Shown: one piece after another, positions 58,768 through 64,000 of the stretch
Position numbering within the stretch: position 1 is the stretch's first letter
Layout of the letters: the number at the start of each line of letters is the position of its first letter
Assembly: GCA_963070105.1 (NCBI GenBank)
Contig: OY718807.1
Span: 5,491,001 to 5,555,000 of the forward strand
Reading direction: 5' to 3'
Length of the DNA stretch: 64,000 nucleotides
Source of the DNA: Litomosoides sigmodontis
Lineage: Eukaryota > Nematoda > Chromadorea > Rhabditida > Onchocercidae
Translations under genes and position numbers: made by a program
Notes under the pieces: model-generated
Told to the model about the DNA's origin: nothing
Databases searched by the model: none
The model's input: only the letters and a program-made list of their open reading frames with translations

Positions 58768-61700
58768 TACATATATACATATATATATATCTTTTCTGTT
58801 ATTATTATATACTTATATGCCACGACAATTTACTATTTTAAAGTCCAAGCTTTAGGATGTTCGTGACGATAAACTTTTGTTGTCGGGTTACGGTGTTGAA
58901 TTAGCAATCAAAAGTACTGAGTACAAAGCAGTTGATGATAGCAATACTATAATTGGTGGGTTGATTATTTCCTTCGTAACTGTGTTCATTTTTGTATCTA
59001 GATTCTGTTTACAATCTACTCTTGATTGAATTAAGAAATTAGAAATCCAGAAGTATTGCTGTTGCAGATAAAGTAGCAGTGGAAAAAACTTCAGAAGAAT
59101 ATATGGATAGCGAAGAAGATAACTTTGGATTCAACTTCAGCGCATTGCGGTAGGCGTTTTTTTAAAGCTTTGAGAAACTTACAAAATTTATTTAATATAA
59201 ATACATTTCATAAATTTATTTAATATAAATACATTTCATATTCTTATGCATGTCGTCGGCAGTTAAACTTCTAGACTAGGAAAGGTTTGCGAAAAGTATC
59301 ATTAATATTGTGTTTATGAAGTATTGCTAATCAGCACCATTTTTTTAATATTGTTAAACTCTAATGAGTTTTTTTTTAATATTGTTAAACTCTAACGAGC
59401 ACTGGAAGTTGTACACGATTATGCTACGAAGTTTTACAGCCAGAATTAGGTGGTCTGAGCAATGGATCTTTCATGGGCTCTTTAATTACAGCAGATTACA
59501 CGATGGCTTAAAAGAATCGATTGAACAGTTCCGGTTGCACTTGTTAGAACGTGACGAACTGACTCCACTTAAAGTATGGCAGGTACAGGAACTTAGCTAT
59601 CAAGCTGCTCAAAGGGTTATTCAAGCTGGTCCACAAAAAGCTCTTACTATCTTGATGGATTCTAGTCAGAACTTCCCGCTTGCTGCTCGATCGCTGTCAC
59701 AACAAATAGTGCGGAAAGAATTCACATATGAGGTTGTTTTGATACAAAATAATCAAATTTATTGCACAGCGTCATGTTATATGCGATATTTATTCTTCTT
59801 GTGTTGAGGAGTTTCATTTTGTTTGTTTAAACGAGAAAAAAGACGAAATTAGTATAGTTCACGAAAAAATTATTTGCAGATTACTGCAAATCAGGAACAG
59901 TTAATGGAGTATGGCATATCGGAAGGTGAATCAGCTCTTTTTATCAATGGTATGATGGTGGATGTTGATGCCCTAGATGTGTTCCAATTGCTTGATATGT
60001 TGAAACAAGAGGAAAAATTGGCAAATGGATTTTTTCGCATGGGAATTAAGGTTAACAGATTTTGGTATGGTAAAAGTACTGCTAGTATTAAATGGCAATG
60101 TTTCTATTCATTTTTGTAGCAATTACCAGTCTACGGCATTGTATTAGGTGACTCTTTAATGATGAGCAAGTAATTTAAATGCTTAAGCGATAGAATAACT
60201 TTCCTCAGGTTTTCATAAGTTTTCATTGTAAATGAAGTATGTCGTTCTAGAATGAATACCTTTCCATGCTAATGGACCTTGAATTAAGCAATGAACGCGT
60301 ATCGTATGCACTGGATTTCAGACCAGCATCTCCAGAGGTAAGTTGGGCAGTTGTGATCTTGCAGTGCACACGAGCTTTGTGTGCTCGATCAAGGATTTTT
60401 CAGCTTCATAAAATTTTTGAAATGGAGAATCGAGTAAATTTAAAAACACTTACCTTTTCGCTTCAACCTCTGTTAAATAATTTCTGTCATAAATCGCCAA
60501 AATTTAATAAAAGGTTCATCTGTTTCAGTATCTGAATAATTTGGATACCGATAAGCAATACCGACAGTGGGCAAATAGTGTAGGTCTGCTGCTGCAACCC
60601 TACTTTCCTGGGATGCTTCGACCAATTGCGAGGAATTTATTTACTTTGGTAATCTTGACTTTTATTTTTAATATCCAGTATTTAAAAACTGAATACTGAT
60701 ACAGCATTTCTTTATAAAGGAAAAGACATACTATCGTTCATTAAAAGATCAAAAAGTTGTATTTTGTAAAGTCCGTTTTTAATTTCGTATTTGCAACATT
60801 GGAGAATTCTTTTGCAGATTTTTGTTGTTGATCCATCTCAAAGAGAAACTCGTAATTTATTGCAGTATGCGCTGCGTTTCTATGCTCACGAAATACCTGT
60901 TAGGTATTTTCTTCCCTATTTTTTAAAACTGAACTTATTTTATGAATTGCAGTTCCGCAATGCATGTCAACAGCATAATATGGCGCTTAATAAAAAACTC
61001 TTGTTAATGGGAATGATTTCTTTCCATCAGCGGTGCCGAAGATACATAAGAATATTAGACTAGTAGCTGATATCAGGCATAATTGTTCATGTTTTAATCT
61101 AAAAATGCTAGTTGTTTCAAGCAAAAGTTCAAATCGATGGTGAAATTTTTTCGATTTTATACTGAAAAGTATTATATACAGAGCATCGTGTCTTGTTTTT
61201 AGGCTTGGAATTGTTTTTGTGGCTAATGATGAGGAAGATATAACTGGCTTTGATGATGCTTCTGTTGCCATGTTGAATTTATACAATTTCGTTAAAGTGA
61301 ATAGTGGTATTCAGAAAGCGTTGAATGTCTTAATTGAGGTGAAAAATTGTACCCCAAGTCTTTGCTTCCACTATCTTTTCATACCAATCTGTTCTCCTGA
61401 GAAATCATTCTCTATTAATCTCACTTCCACTCTTTAAACCTAATCGAAATCTTATGCATGCCTGAAATTTTCATGCTTCTCACTCATATCATTTAAAAAG
61501 GAGGATGTTTCCTTGCTATTCACTTTTTGAAATTGTAACTGTTCAGGATTGTTATGGCCTTGTCATAAAATTGTTTTGAGTGAAACATCGAATCGAAGTA
61601 AACACTGTGTACTTTTAGGTTCTGAATGGGAAAGAAAACTCTCTATCTCCGAAGGATGTATTGCAATATTTCCAAGTGGAATATTCCAATTATGATCCAA

Positions 61701-62419
61701 ACGACGTGTTTGGTGGTAACTCCGAATATGATAATGGACGTTCAATAGGCCATAAATTTGTTCGCGACAGTGGACTTGGATTTACGCCGAAAGTGCTTTT
61801 GAATGGCATTATTCTAGACGACTCGGGGGTTAGCTTAATTCTTTGATTTTCATTATAATTGATGCACAAATGTTTACTTTTCAAACAATTTTCTTATGAC
61901 AGTATGTTAAAAAATTTCCCTAATTTGTGATGTTTGTTAATAGCTGCTTTAATCTTCTACTGGAGATATTGATTAGTGACTCAGGGTGCTAATAGTTGGG
62001 TGTTATCGTCTGAGATTGAAAAGTTTTATATGTATTAAACAGTTGCATTTCCACAAGGAAATAAATGTGAGTGCACAAAGTTTTCCTGTTTTCATTGACG
62101 GTTTATTTCTTAGATTTTCCTTCTGCGTTGTGATATTTTTGTAGAGATAGTAAAAAGAAATCGTTTTTGTAGATAACAGGTGACCGTTTTGAAGAGACTG
62201 TAATGATGGAAATAATGCGTGTTACATCGCGTTTGCAGAAGGCAGTGATGGAAAAAAGGCTAAGAGATCAGGATAATGTTATGAATTGGATACTTTCGCA
62301 GGTGCGTGCTGAAGAATGTTTCAACAAATTTATTCACATGTATAAAATGCAGTTCAAATTCTCTGAATGATAGCTTTTAAAAATTGTAGTGATCATTAGT
62401 ATTTACTTCAAAATTAGTT

Positions 62420-62460
<41 letters not shown>

Positions 62461-63894
62461 GTCTTAGTGCAGGTTTTATTGCGTTCTCTCTGATTAGGTT
62501 ATTATAGCCAGAAGTTTTGCCACGAATCAACAAACTTGTTTTGGATTCGCCATTATCAACGGATGCACTGTATTTGGATTTAACATCTATTGAGAAATGC
62601 ACAAACATATTACCTACACAGTATTACAAACTACCACCAGAAAAGCAGAATCAGTGTATGCTAAAAAGAATGCGGTACATTACGAGGACAGGTAAACATT
62701 TGGAAGTCATTTTACATTTTAGCAGATTATATTGTGATTGCTGCATATTTTATTTTTTCACTTTTTCAATTTATTCAGTCTGGAACATTTATACAATATG
62801 ACGATGAACATAATTATTGACTGTCACATAATCTACTAAAATGTAAAATGATGCTATTTAACGTTTGTAATCATTCTGTATGTTTTTTTTTCCTTTTTCT
62901 GCTTTGAAATCAGCGAAAACTTATCTCTACTATTTTAGAGGAAATGAAAACTCATTTCTGTACTGTTTGGGTAGTAACAGATCTGGAAACTGCTGAAGGA
63001 CGACTTTTAGCTTATAATGCAGTTCGACATCTTAAGCGTTCTCACACTATGCGCGTTGCTATCATCAATAACCCCAAAGATGTGAGTTTTTGTGGTTATT
63101 GCAAGTTCGACATCAAGATTAAAGTTATGTGAAAAATCAATTGACTGCATTTTATTGTAAAACATTAGTATCTAGTGGTGCACAGTTGCAGTACAACTCT
63201 TCATTAAAACTATTGAGAAAGCGCTACATAGCTCTTTGGATTGTATCAGGATTTTATAAACTGTAAATAAGAAATTATAAAACATTACAGATTGAAGCAG
63301 CAACCACTTCTGGTAGTGTAACAATGCTTGTGAATATCGCATCACGCTTACTTACACCGAGACAAATGAAATCGTTCACTACAAAGCTTGTGAAAGAAGA
63401 AGTTGTATCGAAACTGCTGAACAGACAACTGGCATTGGATGACCTTGCTGTTAATGTCTGCTTTTTTCAGCTAAAATATAGTTATATCAACTATTTAATG
63501 TTTTAAAAGATATGAGTTGACTAGTAAGTATAGTAGAAAAAACTGCGTACTTCCGCCACCTATTGATATTTTAATATACTGCGACTCATATGGTGTTAGA
63601 AGTGAATTTTGGGTCGAATAGCTTGAGAGTATAATCGCTCGTCTTATTTGTGAACAATGTTATGAAATGTTACAGGATATGAATATGACGCTTTTTTATA
63701 AGGAATCGAAACAAATAAACAGTGATGAAATATTAGCTGATGCGAAGTATTCAAGTCATATTCTTGGTTTGAAACAAGGACAGTTAGCATTGGTAGTTAA
63801 TGGTTTACTTATTGGACCACTTGACAATGGCGAAGTTTTGGATGTTGCCGATATAGAACTAGTTGATAAACTTGTTTTGCTTCGAGGTGGAAAG
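57271..63894 (+). CDS. UGGT: UDP-glucose:glycoprotein glucosyltransferase, N-terminal half
   Basis: UGGT is the ER folding sensor that re-glucosylates misfolded N-glycoproteins so that they re-enter the calnexin cycle. Nineteen exons join in phase: 57271-57401, 57642-57730, 57912-58042, 58240-58343, 58425-58602, 58856-58955, 59068-59149, 59495-59732, 59880-60050, 60251-60337, 60529-60648, 60818-60903, 61203-61338, 61619-61828, 62173-62301, 62508-62691, 62939-63081, 63291-63455, 63676-63894, giving 901 codons. Seen: a signal peptide (IIIVLAFPGVTDSA); thioredoxin-like domains with ILKFALSLRAHSP, SGYGVELAIKSTEYKA, LTPLKVWQVQELSYQAA, SALFINGMMVD, GHKFVRDSGLGFTPKVLLNG and LPRINKLVLDSPLSTDALYL. The C-terminal catalytic (GT24) domain lies beyond the window; the last donor is AAG|GTGAAT at 63894. 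Odd: intron 4 (58344-58424) needs a GC donor (AAG|GCATGT). Confidence 0.95.
57575..57615. repeat. A-rich tract in UGGT intron 1
   Basis: Forty bases of nearly pure A with scattered G and T, 26 bases before the exon 2 acceptor. Confidence 0.85.
58698..58790. repeat. CT/TA microsatellite in UGGT intron 5
   Basis: A CT run (about 58698-58716) followed by about 70 bases of TA with three interrupting CATA units. It ends about 65 bases before exon 6. Confidence 0.92.
59184..59239. repeat. 28-bp exact tandem duplication in UGGT intron 7
   Basis: Two identical adjacent 28-mers beginning AAATTTATTTAATATAAATA, at 59184-59211 and 59212-59239. Confidence 0.9.
59340..59399. repeat. About 30-bp tandem duplication in UGGT intron 7
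   Basis: Two near-identical adjacent copies containing AATATTGTTAAACTCTAA, differing at one base (ATGAG versus ACGAG). They are independent of the 28-bp duplication 100 bases upstream. Confidence 0.85.
62421..62456. repeat. (TA)n tract in UGGT intron 15
   Basis: About 18 TA units within an intron, about 50 bases upstream of the exon 16 acceptor. Confidence 0.92.
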
Positions 63895-64000
63895 GTGAAT
63901 ATTCGTAAATTCGATGTTTAACAGATTTTAGAGTCTTTCCGGAACCAATAGTTCACGTTAAATTTTAATCTCAGAATATAAAATCTATATTGCACGAGTT
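63895..64000 (+). other. UGGT intron 19 (partial), right window edge
   Basis: Sequence after the GTGAAT donor at 63895. The open frame continues 8 codons to a TAA at 63919-63921, but UGGT homologues continue for several hundred residues, so this is taken as intron. Confidence 0.75.

Noticed and set aside
58315..58866. A 183-codon plus-strand open frame, and its minus-strand partner
   Set aside because: It mixes two true UGGT exons (58240-58343 and 58425-58602) with intron and a TA microsatellite that reads as alternating Tyr-Ile. The exon structure explains it better.

Overview
This window reads as nuclear DNA of a nematode, most likely a parasitic clade III (filarial-like) species. The grounds are an AT-rich, gene-dense sequence; short introns ending in TTTCAG or TTTTAG; a nematode-style two-domain ER FKBP ending in HDEL; and many pure AT-type simple repeats. 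The species assignment is inference. There is no prokaryotic gene, no CRISPR array, no recognisable transposon coding sequence and no tRNA or rRNA that I could see. Gene models were built by hand: homology to known families, then joining exons only where splice sites and reading phase agree.

Layout, left to right. On the minus strand, 1.8-5.6 kb, is a histidine acid phosphatase family protein in ten exons whose catalytic motifs look damaged. All later confident genes are on the plus strand: a secreted, ER-retained FKBP with two PPIase domains (8.4-10.1 kb); a COMM-domain protein (10.6-13.9 kb); an orphan class A GPCR (18.0-21.0 kb); the cap-binding repressor eIF4E2/4EHP (22.5-24.7 kb); a short unassigned exon chain (24.9-26.1 kb); cytochrome b5 (27.8-28.4 kb); phosphatidylinositol 4-kinase beta (30.6-37.4 kb, 5' end unresolved); the DNA polymerase delta subunit POLD3/p66 (38.8-42.7 kb); folylpolyglutamate synthase (44.7-48.7 kb); a divergent serpin-like protein (51.1-53.7 kb, 5' end unresolved); and the N-terminal half of UDP-glucose:glycoprotein glucosyltransferase (57.3 kb to beyond the right edge).

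These are mostly unrelated housekeeping genes. Two of them, the HDEL-tagged FKBP and UGGT, both act in ER glycoprotein folding, but 47 kb apart and with no sign of co-regulation. Gaps between genes (about 0.5-4 kb) do not suggest a tight operon.

The most unusual content is non-coding. There is a nearly pure (ATT)n tract of about 1.6 kb (about 540 units). A perfect 31-bp inverted repeat lies in an intron of the serpin-like gene. A 100-nt pre-miRNA-like hairpin at 16.0-16.1 kb has pairing differences that are mostly G-U on one strand. Short local duplications copy a coding segment (PI4KB) or a 3' splice site (eIF4E2) into nearby introns. Three introns can only be spliced in frame with GC-AG ends. 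One of these, in the FKBP gene, holds an in-frame stop and an AATAAA just inside the intron, which suggests an alternative short, non-retained isoform.
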